A stretch of DNA of 5,125 bases. Origin: Thioalkalivibrio sp. Lineage in GTDB: Bacteria > Pseudomonadota > Gammaproteobacteria > Ectothiorhodospirales > Ectothiorhodospiraceae. This document shows, in pieces, positions 1-5,125 of this stretch. Made by a program: the position numbers and the translations under genes. The stretch is from assembly GCA_007133115.1 (NCBI GenBank), contig SLNI01000035.1:1-5125 (forward strand), in the 5' to 3' direction. How positions within the stretch are numbered: position 1 is the first letter of the stretch; each line of letters begins with the position of its first letter. The notes beneath the pieces were generated by a model that saw only the letters and a list, made by a program, of their open reading frames with translations, was not told the DNA's origin and ran no database searches.

Positions 1-392
1 ATTTCGGAATCCGAATCGGTGTTGATATGCCGGCGGTCGGTGGCGAACAGCGCTTGCTTGAGTTCCCGCGCATTGATCAGGTTGCCGTTGTGTCCCAGCG
101 TGATTCCGAAGGGTGAATTCACATAGAAGGGTTGCGCCTCGGCGGAACTGGACGTCCCTGCGGTGGGGTAGCGGACATGCCCGATGCCCATGTTGCCACG
201 CAGCGTGCGCATGTGCTGGGTCTGAAACACGTCGCGCACCAGACCGTTGTCCTTGCGCAGATGGAGACGGCCGAGCTCGTCACAGGTCACGATGCCGGCG
301 GCATCCTGGCCCCGATGCTGCAAGACCAGCAGCGCATCGTACAATGCCTGGTTCACCGGGGCGGTCCCGACGACGCCTACAACTCCACACAT
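1..392 (-). CDS. purF: Amidophosphoribosyltransferase (PurF), N-terminal part, cut by window edge
   Basis: Catalyses the first committed step of de novo purine synthesis: PRPP plus glutamine gives 5-phosphoribosylamine, in the cytoplasm. The 130 codons present cover most of the N-terminal Ntn-type glutaminase domain. The protein begins MCGVVGVVG; Cys2 becomes the N-terminal nucleophile once Met is removed. Other family landmarks are [10 protein letters not shown] (residues 25-34), [11 protein letters not shown] (69-79, with the glutamine-binding Arg74), GHNGNL (100-105, oxyanion Asn102/Gly103) and NTDSDSE (124-130, with Asp128). The sequence stays close to enteric PurF throughout. The start is fixed by the obligatory Met-Cys-Gly and by a strong Shine-Dalgarno (GGGGGGAG) five bases upstream. 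It follows cvpA by 40 bp, the same pairing as the E. coli cvpA-purF operon. The C-terminal phosphoribosyltransferase domain lies outside the window. The identification is very secure. Confidence 0.97.
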   Translation of the reverse strand, partial: MCGVVGVVGTAPVNQALYDALLVLQHRGQDAAGIVTCDELGRLHLRKDNGLVRDVFQTQHMRTLRGNMGIGHVRYPTAGTSSSAEAQPFYVNSPFGITLGHNGNLINARELKQALFATDRRHINTDSDSE

Positions 393-397
393 ACGTT

Positions 398-414
398 CTC
401 CCCCCGGTTCGGGG
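398..414 (-). promoter_or_regulatory. purF ribosome binding site with an overlapping GC hairpin
   Basis: On the minus strand CCCCG (414-410), a three-base loop AAC and CGGGG (406-402) can form a five-pair all-GC stem. Its 3' arm is part of the purF Shine-Dalgarno run GGGGGGAG (405-398), which ends five bases before the ATG. The SD and the inverted repeat are seen directly. That the hairpin limits initiation is inference; such a short stem could also be chance in GC-rich DNA. Confidence 0.4.
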
Positions 415-432
415 CCATCGAATTCCCGGTCT

Positions 433-942
433 TCACGCGCCGACCTCCGCGTTCAGGCCCTGCAGACGCTCCTGGAGCGACTCGGGCAGCATTCCCACGA
501 AGCGATCCACTACGCGTTCGAAGTGCGGAACCATGGCACTCTCCTGCCACCAGCTTTCCTCTGGAAACAGGGTCAGCGATGCCAGGAACACCAGTACCGT
601 CACGATCAGCGCACCCCGGAGGACCCCGAAGACCACGCCCAGCGAGCGATCGGTTCCGGTCAGCCCGGAACCCCGCACGACCCGGTTGGCCAACACCCCC
701 GCGATCCCGCCAAGGATCAGCACCAGGATGAAGATTCCCGCGAATGCGAGCCCAAGCCGCAAGGTCACATCGCTGATGCCTTCGGGGAGATAGACGGCGA
801 CCGCGCTGGAATACTGGATCCCGACCCATGCGGCGATGATCCAGGTCGCCAGGGAAAAGATCTCACGCACAAAGCCGCGATAGAGGCTGATGAGCCCCGA
901 AATCACGATCAACGCAATGAAGACCAGGTCAATCCAGTTCAC
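433..942 (-). CDS. cvpA: CvpA family inner-membrane protein
   Basis: A 169-residue member of the CvpA (colicin V production) family, close to the 162 residues of E. coli CvpA. Four hydrophobic segments are visible at about residues 4-20, 28-44, 63-85 and 101-126, so it should sit in the inner membrane with a short polar C-terminal tail (127-169). Family motifs are [11 protein letters not shown] (21-31) between the first two helices and [18 protein letters not shown] (93-110) leading into the fourth. The biochemical role is unsettled; E. coli cvpA was found through colicin V production and has been linked to envelope and bile-salt tolerance. The start is GTG: the usual MNW.D N-terminus begins exactly there and no other in-frame start lies close upstream. 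A purine-rich stretch (GGACGAGAG) ends nine bases before it. The GTG overlaps the stop of a possible 50-codon ORF by four bases. purF follows 40 bp downstream. Confidence 0.95.
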   Translation of the reverse strand: MNWIDLVFIALIVISGLISLYRGFVREIFSLATWIIAAWVGIQYSSAVAVYLPEGISDVTLRLGLAFAGIFILVLILGGIAGVLANRVVRGSGLTGTDRSLGVVFGVLRGALIVTVLVFLASLTLFPEESWWQESAMVPHFERVVDRFVGMLPESLQERLQGLNAEVGA

Positions 943-1091
943 GACATGCGACTCTCGTCCACTTGGCTTAGCGAGACCGTTTGCGGGCGCATCCAGCCCT
1001 TGGGTGCGGGCGTGCCAGTGTACCGTACCGACGACCCGGTGTGCGTAGCGGCCACCTGCGAAAGGGCCTGACCGAGCCGTTCCGAAGGCAT
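939..1091 (-). CDS. Candidate small coupled gene, 50 aa, unknown function
   Basis: This open frame fills the whole gap between the SPOR gene and cvpA. Its ATG shares a base with the SPOR gene stop (TGATG, 1093-1089), and its TGA overlaps the cvpA GTG start by four bases (GTGA, 942-939). Both junctions are classic translational-coupling arrangements. By hand count 38 of 50 codons end in G or C, against 31 and 30 at first and second positions, which fits coding DNA of a GC-rich genome. The product would start MPSERLGQALSQVAATH and end [11 protein letters not shown]. It is hydrophilic, with no membrane segment, signal peptide, cysteine or recognised domain. No clear Shine-Dalgarno precedes the ATG, so translation would rely on reinitiation after the SPOR gene. 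It may be a real small protein, a leader that delivers ribosomes to cvpA, or chance. I do not recognise a family. Confidence 0.42.
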   Translation of the reverse strand: MPSERLGQALSQVAATHTGSSVRYTGTPAPKGWMRPQTVSLSQVDESRMS

Positions 1092-1648
1092 CACGGATGC
1101 GCGATCACGATGCCCGAAAGATTCAGCTTCTTCTGGATATCATCGCGAACCTGCAGGGCCCGGTCGCGCTGTACCTCCGGCCCGATCTTCACCCGCCACA
1201 CTTCGCTTCGATCCAGGGCCGCTCTCTCGACGAATGCCGCATAGCCAGCCTGGCGCAGCCGCTGCACCTGCTCCCTGGCATTGACCTCTTGTCCGAAACT
1301 GCCCACCTGCACGGCCCAGCCCACGCTCACGCGCTCCGGAACCTCCGGTACGGGCGCCGGCGCCGGCGCCGGCGGAAGAGCCACGGTGCTGTCGGGCTGA
1401 TTGCGTGCCTCGGTCCGTGGCGCGGGTGGCAGCGCGTCCGCCGATCGCTCCTGGACCGCGTCCTCTCCGAGTGGGGACCCGGAAAGCCGCGGCTCCACGA
1501 ACAGCGGCCGATCCGGGATCGGCTCGTCCAGATCCTGCAGGTACTCGTAACCGGCACCATCGAGCAACCAGGGCAGGAACAGAACGGCCAGAAAAATCAG
1601 GAGGATGGCGCCAGCCATCCGATACCGGACCGGAGCGGCGACCGTCAT
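1091..1648 (-). CDS. dedD: SPOR-domain cell division protein, DedD-like
   Basis: A 185-residue bitopic inner-membrane protein. A short cytoplasmic start with Arg8 and Arg10 is followed by one transmembrane helix (about 12-29, ending in the DedD-like FLPWLLDG, 24-31). A flexible periplasmic linker rich in Pro, Ala and charged residues comes next (about 32-107, with an Ala-Pro run at 92-101), then a C-terminal SPOR domain (about 108-185). SPOR hallmarks are WAVQVGSF (111-118), the helix NAREQVQRLRQAGY (123-136) and VWRVKIGP (150-157). SPOR domains bind denuded glycan strands at the septum, so a role in constriction is expected. E. coli DedD (220 aa) has the same layout and the same place between folC and cvpA; this one has a shorter linker. 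An in-frame TAG shortly upstream leaves this ATG as the earliest start; the SD is weak. The specific name dedD rests on architecture and gene position. Confidence 0.92.
   Translation of the reverse strand: MTVAAPVRYRMAGAILLIFLAVLFLPWLLDGAGYEYLQDLDEPIPDRPLFVEPRLSGSPLGEDAVQERSADALPPAPRTEARNQPDSTVALPPAPAPAPVPEVPERVSVGWAVQVGSFGQEVNAREQVQRLRQAGYAAFVERAALDRSEVWRVKIGPEVQRDRALQVRDDIQKKLNLSGIVIAHP
1353..1374. repeat. Hexanucleotide repeat (GGCGCC)x3 in the SPOR gene linker
   Basis: Three perfect tandem GGCGCC units (1353-1370) plus a partial fourth encode the Ala-Pro run of the periplasmic linker. A six-base unit keeps the reading frame, so slippage would only add or remove Ala-Pro pairs and change linker length. 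This is seen directly; no functional consequence is shown. Confidence 0.7.
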
Positions 1649-1760
1649 GCCCTGCGCACCCGCGGGCTACGGAACCGTTCCGGGAGCCACGGTGTGCCGT
1701 CGCAATGCTGTGTGCTGGGGGAGGAGAGGTCTGTCATTCGATTCATCAGGCTTCGGGTGG

Positions 1761-1789
1761 CCATGGCTGCGGGATCACCCCGGCCATGG
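1761..1789 (-). promoter_or_regulatory. Strong two-part stem-loop in the SPOR gene leader
   Basis: Minus-strand CCATGGC (1789-1783) pairs with GCCATGG (1767-1761). Directly inside it CGGG (1782-1779) pairs with CCCG (1773-1770) around the loop GTGAT, leaving only a two-base CA bulge. This gives eleven pairs with high GC. No U-run follows, so it is not a standard intrinsic terminator. It begins about seven bases after the start site predicted from the TATACT element, so it would sit at the extreme 5' end of that transcript, where such hairpins can protect mRNA. It could also be a protein-binding palindrome or a processed folC 3' end. The pairing is seen; its role is inferred. Confidence 0.5.
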
Positions 1790-1802
1790 AAAGCAAACCG
1801 TG

Positions 1803-1831
1803 AGTATACCGGGCGCCCACGCGTTTTTCCC
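1803..1831 (-). promoter_or_regulatory. Candidate sigma-70 promoter for SPOR gene-cvpA-purF
   Basis: A minus-strand TATACT (1808-1803) matches the -10 consensus TATAAT at five of six bases. With 17-bp spacing the -35 would be GGGAAA (1831-1826), only three of six matches to TTGACA, so activity may be weak or need an activator. Transcription would begin near 1796. Its place in the only long intergenic gap fits an internal promoter for the downstream genes. Called from sequence alone. Confidence 0.33.
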
Positions 1832-1848
1832 GAACACCGCATTGGCCA

Positions 1849-3147
1849 TCATGCCACCGAAGCTTCGGCCTGCCCGTTCTCGGACGGCCACCGCTCCAGC
1901 ACCGCCTGCACGGTCAGAAAAGATCCGAACACCAGTACTCTGCCCTCGCTTCCCGCCTGCTTCGGTGCAAGCTGCATCGCCGCGGCGGGATTGTCGGTGA
2001 CGGCGACGGAGCCGAAGCCTGCCGTGCGCAGCTCCGATGCGAGCGCTTCAGCGGACAGGGCCCGCGCGGAGGGAATCGGAGTCGTGACCCAGCCGTCGAT
2101 GTGCGCGCCCAGCAGCTCCCACATCGGCGCGCGCCGCTTGTCCGCCATGATGGCCACGATCGCGACGGTCGGCCCGGGAACGGGATGTGCACCCAGCCAA
2201 CGGGCCAACTCACCGGCCGATTGTGCATTGTGCGCAACGTCCAGAACCCATCCGGGGGCACCAGGAATCGTCTGCAACCGTCCCGCGGGCGCGGCGAGCA
2301 ACCCCTGTTCGAGAATGGCGGTGTTCAGCTTCGAGCTCAGGCCGAGCACCTGCACCACGGCCAGAGCCGTGGCGACGTTGGCCAGCCGAGCGCCCTCGAG
2401 CCCGAAGGACGGGTCCGGCCGGATATCGAGCCTGGTGGGAGATCCGGCCCAAAACCACTGGAGAGTTTCCTGCCCCGGGACCAGCGCGAAGTCGCAGCCC
2501 TGCCGAAACACTTCCGCACCACGCATCCGCGCCACCTCGAGGACGCTGTCGGGCGGGGCCTCCTCGCCGAGAACCGCCGGACGACCGGCCCGCAGGATCC
2601 CTGCCTTTTCGCGCCCGATGCTTTCGCGGTCCGGACCCAGCCATTGTTCGTGATCGAGATCCACACTGGTGATGACCGCAACATCCGGATCCCACACATT
2701 GACGGCATCGAGGCGCCCACCCAACCCCACCTCGAGCACCTGGAAGTCGACGTTTTCCCGCTGGAACAGCCACAGTGCTGCAAGCGTTCCGAACTCGAAA
2801 TAGGTCAGCGTGTGTTCACCGCGCGCAGCATCCGCGGCGGCAAAGGCCGCGCACAGATCCGCGTCTCCAACGGGCTGACCATCGATCGCGACGCGCTCGT
2901 TGTAGCGCAGGAGATGAGGCGAAGTGTAGGTTCCCACACGGTAGCCCATGGCGTGTAGCAGGGCCGAAAGCACGGTGGCCACCGTACCCTTGCCATTGGT
3001 TCCCGCGATGGTCAGCGTCGTGGGGCAGTGGTCGCGCAAGCGAAGGGCATCGGCCACGGCCGCCACGCGCTCGAGCTTCAACTCGATGCTGACCGGGTGC
3101 AGGGTCTCCTGCCAGTCCAACCATTCCTGGAGCGTATCAAAACGCAT
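1849..3147 (-). CDS. folC: Bifunctional folylpolyglutamate/dihydrofolate synthase
   Basis: A Mur-ligase-family enzyme that adds glutamate to dihydropteroate to make dihydrofolate, then extends tetrahydrofolate with further glutamates, using ATP in the cytoplasm. With the ATG at 3147 it has 432 residues (E. coli 422). Visible motifs are the P-loop TIAGTNGKGT (46-55), SPHLLRYNERV (76-86), TYFEFGTLAALWLF (115-128, pterin-binding region), LEVGLGGRLDA (138-148), DLDHEQWLGPDRESIGREKAG (163-183) with the metal-ligand His166 and the carbamylated Lys181, LDVAHN (302-307) in the C-terminal domain, and GSFLTV (408-413). All expected catalytic residues are present. A GTG at 3192 in the same frame would add 15 residues; I prefer the ATG because MRFDTLQEWLDWQETLHP matches the usual FolC beginning. 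Neither start has a good Shine-Dalgarno. accD lies 69 bp upstream, a common gammaproteobacterial pairing. Confidence 0.95.
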   Translation of the reverse strand: MRFDTLQEWLDWQETLHPVSIELKLERVAAVADALRLRDHCPTTLTIAGTNGKGTVATVLSALLHAMGYRVGTYTSPHLLRYNERVAIDGQPVGDADLCAAFAAADAARGEHTLTYFEFGTLAALWLFQRENVDFQVLEVGLGGRLDAVNVWDPDVAVITSVDLDHEQWLGPDRESIGREKAGILRAGRPAVLGEEAPPDSVLEVARMRGAEVFRQGCDFALVPGQETLQWFWAGSPTRLDIRPDPSFGLEGARLANVATALAVVQVLGLSSKLNTAILEQGLLAAPAGRLQTIPGAPGWVLDVAHNAQSAGELARWLGAHPVPGPTVAIVAIMADKRRAPMWELLGAHIDGWVTTPIPSARALSAEALASELRTAGFGSVAVTDNPAAAMQLAPKQAGSEGRVLVFGSFLTVQAVLERWPSENGQAEASVA

Positions 3148-3216
3148 GGTGTGCTCTGGCAGGCGCAGAAGAGAACCGCTGCCGACAATCACCGTTCGGC
3201 ATGGAATCCCGACGAA

Positions 3217-4176
3217 TCAGTCCGAACCCCCGGAGGCCAGCGGCATGATCTCGCCCTGCACCGCCGCGCCACCGCTGTCCCCGGTCCGGGGGTGCCCGGC
3301 TCCGGAGCCGGCAGTCGTCACCCGGGCATGCTGGTTCAGCATGCCAAGAAGGCTGGCCAGCTTGGGCCGCATCTCGCTGCGTGAAACGATCAGGTCGATC
3401 GCGCCATGTTCGACCAGAAACTCGGAGCGCTGGAAACCGTCCGGAAGCGTCTCGCGAACCGTCTGCTGAATGACTCGGGGGCCCGCAAAGCCGATCAATG
3501 CCCTGGGCTCTGCGACATTGATGTCGCCGAGCATCGCCAGGCTCGCCGACACGCCACCCATCGTGGGGTCGGTCATCACCGAGATGAACGGCACCCGGGC
3601 TTCGCGCAATCGGGCCAGCGCGGCACTGGTCTTGGCCATCTGCATCAACGAGAACAGGGCTTCCTGCATCCGCGCGCCCCCACTGGCCGAAAAACAGACC
3701 AGGGGAATGCGCTCGTCCAGTGCGCGCTCGGCTCCGCGCACGAAGCGCTCGCCCACAGCGGAACCCATCGAGCCGCCCATGAAGAAGAAATCGAAGGCCG
3801 CAGCCACCAGCGGTGCGCCTTCGAGTTCACCCCGAATGACGATCATGGCGTCCTTTTCGCCGGTGCCCTTCTGCGCGGCAATCAGACGGTCCCGGTATTT
3901 CTTGCTATCACGGAACTTCAGGACGTCCGTGGCCTCGACGCTCGCACCGATCTCTTCCCGCGGCTCTTCGTCCAGAAAGATGTCCAGGCGCCTGCGCGCT
4001 CCGATGCGTCGGTGATGGCCACACTTCGGGCAGACGTCAAGGCTGCGTTCGAGCTCCGGCCGATACAGCGTCGCATCACAACCCTCGCAGCGGACCCACA
4101 AACCCTCGGGTACCGCGCGCTTGCTCGCGTTATCGGTACGGATCCGCGACGGCATCAGCTTTTCAAACCAACTCAT
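3217..4176 (-). CDS. accD: Acetyl-CoA carboxylase carboxyltransferase subunit beta
   Basis: The beta subunit of the AccA2D2 carboxyltransferase, which moves CO2 from carboxybiotin on AccB to acetyl-CoA to make malonyl-CoA, the first step of fatty-acid synthesis. It has 319 residues (E. coli 304). After the typical start [12 protein letters not shown] comes a four-cysteine zinc ribbon (Cys30, Cys33, Cys49, Cys52), then the crotonase-fold core with [16 protein letters not shown] (132-147), [12 protein letters not shown] (161-172) and [18 protein letters not shown] (201-218), whose glycine-rich turns form the acyl-CoA oxyanion sites. [11 protein letters not shown] (229-239) and [11 protein letters not shown] (244-254) are also conserved. 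The last 33 or so residues are a Gly/Ser-rich, low-complexity tail beyond the conserved domain. An AGGGA Shine-Dalgarno lies seven bases before the ATG. trpA ends 32 bp upstream and folC follows. E. coli AccD can bind its own mRNA and repress translation; whether this one does is unknown. Confidence 0.97.
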   Translation of the reverse strand: MSWFEKLMPSRIRTDNASKRAVPEGLWVRCEGCDATLYRPELERSLDVCPKCGHHRRIGARRRLDIFLDEEPREEIGASVEATDVLKFRDSKKYRDRLIAAQKGTGEKDAMIVIRGELEGAPLVAAAFDFFFMGGSMGSAVGERFVRGAERALDERIPLVCFSASGGARMQEALFSLMQMAKTSAALARLREARVPFISVMTDPTMGGVSASLAMLGDINVAEPRALIGFAGPRVIQQTVRETLPDGFQRSEFLVEHGAIDLIVSRSEMRPKLASLLGMLNQHARVTTAGSGAGHPRTGDSGGAAVQGEIMPLASGGSD

Positions 4177-4180
4177 GCGA

Positions 4181-4200
4181 TATCCCTATGCCCTCATAGG
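4181..4200 (-). promoter_or_regulatory. accD ribosome binding site with a stem-loop
   Basis: Between the trpA stop and the accD ATG, minus-strand CCTATG (4200-4195) and CATAGG (4190-4185) form a perfect six-pair stem with the loop AGGG. The 3' arm runs into the accD Shine-Dalgarno AGGGA (4187-4183, seven bases from the ATG), so pairing would cover its first three bases. A purine-rich GAGGG is also exposed in or beside the loop. The repeat is seen directly; control of accD translation is inference. Confidence 0.4.
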
Positions 4201-4208
4201 CGTTCTGA

Positions 4209-5042
4209 TCAGGCCGTCGCCGGGGCCTCGGCCATCCGTGCGGCGTCCATCGCGGAACGCATTCCGCGTACGATTTCCGCGGCCGCGATCCGGAACTGCT
4301 CGGGTTGGTCCGGGTACTGCTCGACCAGACGGACGATGGCACTACCCACCACCACCGCGTCGGCGACTCGGGCCACCTGGGCCGCGGTCGCTGCATCGCG
4401 AATCCCGAACCCGACTCCCAGCGGCAGTTCGGTCAGTCCGCGTATGCTGTCCAGACGCGCGCCCAGTTCACCGGCGTCGAGCGTCTGCGAACCCGTCACA
4501 CCCTTCAGGGAAACATAGTAGATGAATCCCCGGGCTGCGTCGGCCACGTGACGCATACGCAGGCTGGATGTAGTCGGGGCCAGCAGGAAGATGGGATCGA
4601 TTCCGGCGCTTTCGAGCACGCCGGTAAGCTCCGCGCTTTCCTCGGGCGGCAGGTCCACCATGAGCACGCCATCGACCCCGGCCTGCGCGGCCGCCTGGGC
4701 AAACTTCTCGGCGCCCATCCGCTCCACGGGGTTCAGGTAGCCCATCAGAATCACGGGTGTTTCCGCATCGTCGCGACGGAATTCCCGGACCATGTCGAGT
4801 ACCCCGCGCAGACTGGTGCCGTGCGCCAGCGCGCGCTCACAGGCCAATTGGATCACGGGGCCATCGGCCATCGGATCCGAGAACGGCACCCCGAGTTCGA
4901 GCAGGTCCGCTCCCGCCGCGACCAGGTCGTGCATCAGGGGGACCGTAACGCCAGGGTTCGGGTCTCCAGCGGTCACGTAGGGAATCAACGCCGCTCGACC
5001 AGCTTCCTGCGTCTCGGAAAAGCGTTTGGCAATGCGGCTCAC
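4209..5042 (-). CDS. trpA: Tryptophan synthase alpha subunit
   Basis: Cleaves indole-3-glycerol phosphate to indole and glyceraldehyde 3-phosphate; the indole passes through a tunnel to TrpB in the alpha2-beta2 complex. The 277 residues form a full-length TIM barrel (E. coli 268). Catalytic Glu49 lies in LLELGVPFSDP (47-57) and catalytic Asp60 in MADGPVIQ (58-65). Further landmarks are PYVTAGDP (21-28), VLMVDLPPEES (126-136), loop 6 in YVSLKGVTGS (176-185), and the phosphate-binding GVGFGI (209-214) and VVGSAIV (231-237). The start is GTG, supported by the family-typical MSRIAKRF and a strong Shine-Dalgarno (GGAGGGG, 5057-5051) eight bases upstream inside trpB. The GTG overlaps the trpB stop by four bases, as expected for subunits made in equal amounts. 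accD follows after 32 bp. Confidence 0.97.
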   Translation of the reverse strand: MSRIAKRFSETQEAGRAALIPYVTAGDPNPGVTVPLMHDLVAAGADLLELGVPFSDPMADGPVIQLACERALAHGTSLRGVLDMVREFRRDDAETPVILMGYLNPVERMGAEKFAQAAAQAGVDGVLMVDLPPEESAELTGVLESAGIDPIFLLAPTTSSLRMRHVADAARGFIYYVSLKGVTGSQTLDAGELGARLDSIRGLTELPLGVGFGIRDAATAAQVARVADAVVVGSAIVRLVEQYPDQPEQFRIAAAEIVRGMRSAMDAARMAEAPATA

Positions 5043-5125
5043 AGCGGGATCCCCTCCAGACGGGCAATCGTGTTCAGATCCTTGTCACCCCGGCCCGACA
5101 GATTGATGATCAGGCTCTGGTTCGG
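5039..5125 (-). CDS. trpB: Tryptophan synthase beta subunit (TrpB), C-terminal end
   Basis: Only the last 28 codons and the stop are in the window. They read PNQSLIINLSGRGDKDLNT followed by a short tail ending LEGIPL. The LSGRGDKD block (residues 9-16 of this fragment) is the invariant C-terminal motif of TrpB; its serine contacts the pyridine nitrogen of PLP. TrpB condenses indole with serine to make tryptophan. The frame ends in TGA overlapping the trpA GTG, the normal trpB-trpA coupling, and the trpA Shine-Dalgarno lies inside this coding end. The fragment is short, but motif plus neighbour make the call secure. Confidence 0.95.
   Translation of the reverse strand, partial: PNQSLIINLSGRGDKDLNTIARLEGIPL

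Larger units (their letters stand above)
1649..1848 (-). other. Leader/intergenic region upstream of the SPOR gene
   Basis: This 200-bp gap between folC and the SPOR gene is the longest clearly non-coding stretch. In the minus-strand direction it holds a -10-like TATACT (1808-1803), a strong stem-loop (1789-1761), then about 110 bases without evident structure up to the ATG. A minus-strand frame of 65 codons (1842-1645) crosses it and ends with an ATGA overlap on the SPOR start. Only about two-thirds of its codons end in G/C, and no Shine-Dalgarno or family resemblance is visible, so I do not call it a gene. A second start (ATG 1849, TGATG with the folC stop) closes after 24 codons. No terminator with a U-tract was found for folC. 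Confidence 0.5.

Noticed and set aside
377..829. A 150-codon minus-strand frame overlapping cvpA and the purF start
   Set aside because: It is an out-of-frame shadow of cvpA; CvpA and PurF in their own frames match known families over their full visible length.
989..1007. Seven-base inverted repeat with loop GCCCT between the SPOR gene and cvpA, considered as a terminator
   Set aside because: In the minus-strand transcript the stem has a C-A mismatch and no U-tract follows; it also lies inside the candidate small ORF.
1021..1032. TACACT with a repeated GTAC upstream of cvpA, considered as a promoter
   Set aside because: No acceptable -35 at 16-18 bp and the site lies within the candidate small ORF; too weak to call.
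113..1071. Several overlapping plus-strand frames (113-793, 132-731, 247-1071) opposite purF and cvpA
   Set aside because: They overlap each other in different frames, have low-complexity Arg/Pro-rich products and lie opposite well-supported genes.
1811..1828. GGGCGCCC followed by a T5 run on the plus strand, considered as an intrinsic terminator
   Set aside because: GGGCGCCC has no room for a loop, the T-run is six bases further on, and no plus-strand gene exists for it to terminate.
1857..1868. Perfect 12-bp palindrome CCGAAGCTTCGG at the folC 3' end, considered as a folC terminator or binding site
   Set aside because: It lies within folC codons, folds to only four pairs with a tetraloop, and has no U-run after it.
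1097..2653. A 518-codon open frame on the plus strand opposite folC and the SPOR gene
   Set aside because: It is antisense to two clearly identified genes. The product is Arg/Ser/Pro-rich with no recognisable motifs, the typical result of reading GC-rich coding DNA on the opposite strand.
3406..4518. A 370-codon plus-strand open frame opposite accD and trpA
   Set aside because: It is antisense to accD and trpA, which carry intact catalytic motifs; no domain, RBS or start context supports it.

Overview
This window is a compact, GC-rich (about 60-65% by eye) stretch of bacterial chromosome. All recognisable genes lie on the minus strand. Read in the direction of transcription the order is trpB (3' end only), trpA, accD, folC, a dedD-like SPOR-domain gene, a possible 50-codon small gene, cvpA, and purF (5' end only). 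The trp-accD-folC-SPOR-cvpA-purF order is a familiar Gammaproteobacteria arrangement. The high GC content, the GTG starts (trpA, cvpA) and trpBA placed directly before accD suggest a non-enteric gammaproteobacterium, perhaps a Chromatiales/Ectothiorhodospiraceae or Xanthomonadales relative. That placement is inference; no rRNA or other marker gene is present.

Layout in + coordinates, right to left as transcribed. 5125-5039 is the last 28 codons of trpB, which overlaps trpA (5042-4209) by four bases (GTGA). A 32-bp gap holds a small stem-loop over the accD ribosome binding site, followed by accD (4176-3217). After 69 bp comes folC (3147-1849). A 200-bp gap (1848-1649) is the largest non-coding stretch; it holds a good -10 element and a strong stem-loop. 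Then comes the SPOR protein gene (1648-1091). The 148 bp between it and cvpA is filled exactly by a 50-codon open frame (1091-939) that overlaps both neighbours' stop/start codons. cvpA (942-433) follows, then a 40-bp gap with a GC hairpin against the purF Shine-Dalgarno, then purF (392 to the window edge).

Together the genes serve tryptophan synthesis (TrpBA), the first step of fatty-acid synthesis (AccD carboxyltransferase subunit), folate polyglutamylation (FolC), septal peptidoglycan binding (SPOR protein), an inner-membrane protein linked to purF (CvpA), and the first committed step of purine synthesis (PurF). They share a growth-linked biosynthetic theme rather than one pathway. No mobile elements, CRISPR arrays, tRNA or rRNA genes were seen. 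The region is mostly ordinary housekeeping DNA. The best candidates for something undescribed are the small coupled ORF before cvpA and the promoter/stem-loop leader before the SPOR gene.
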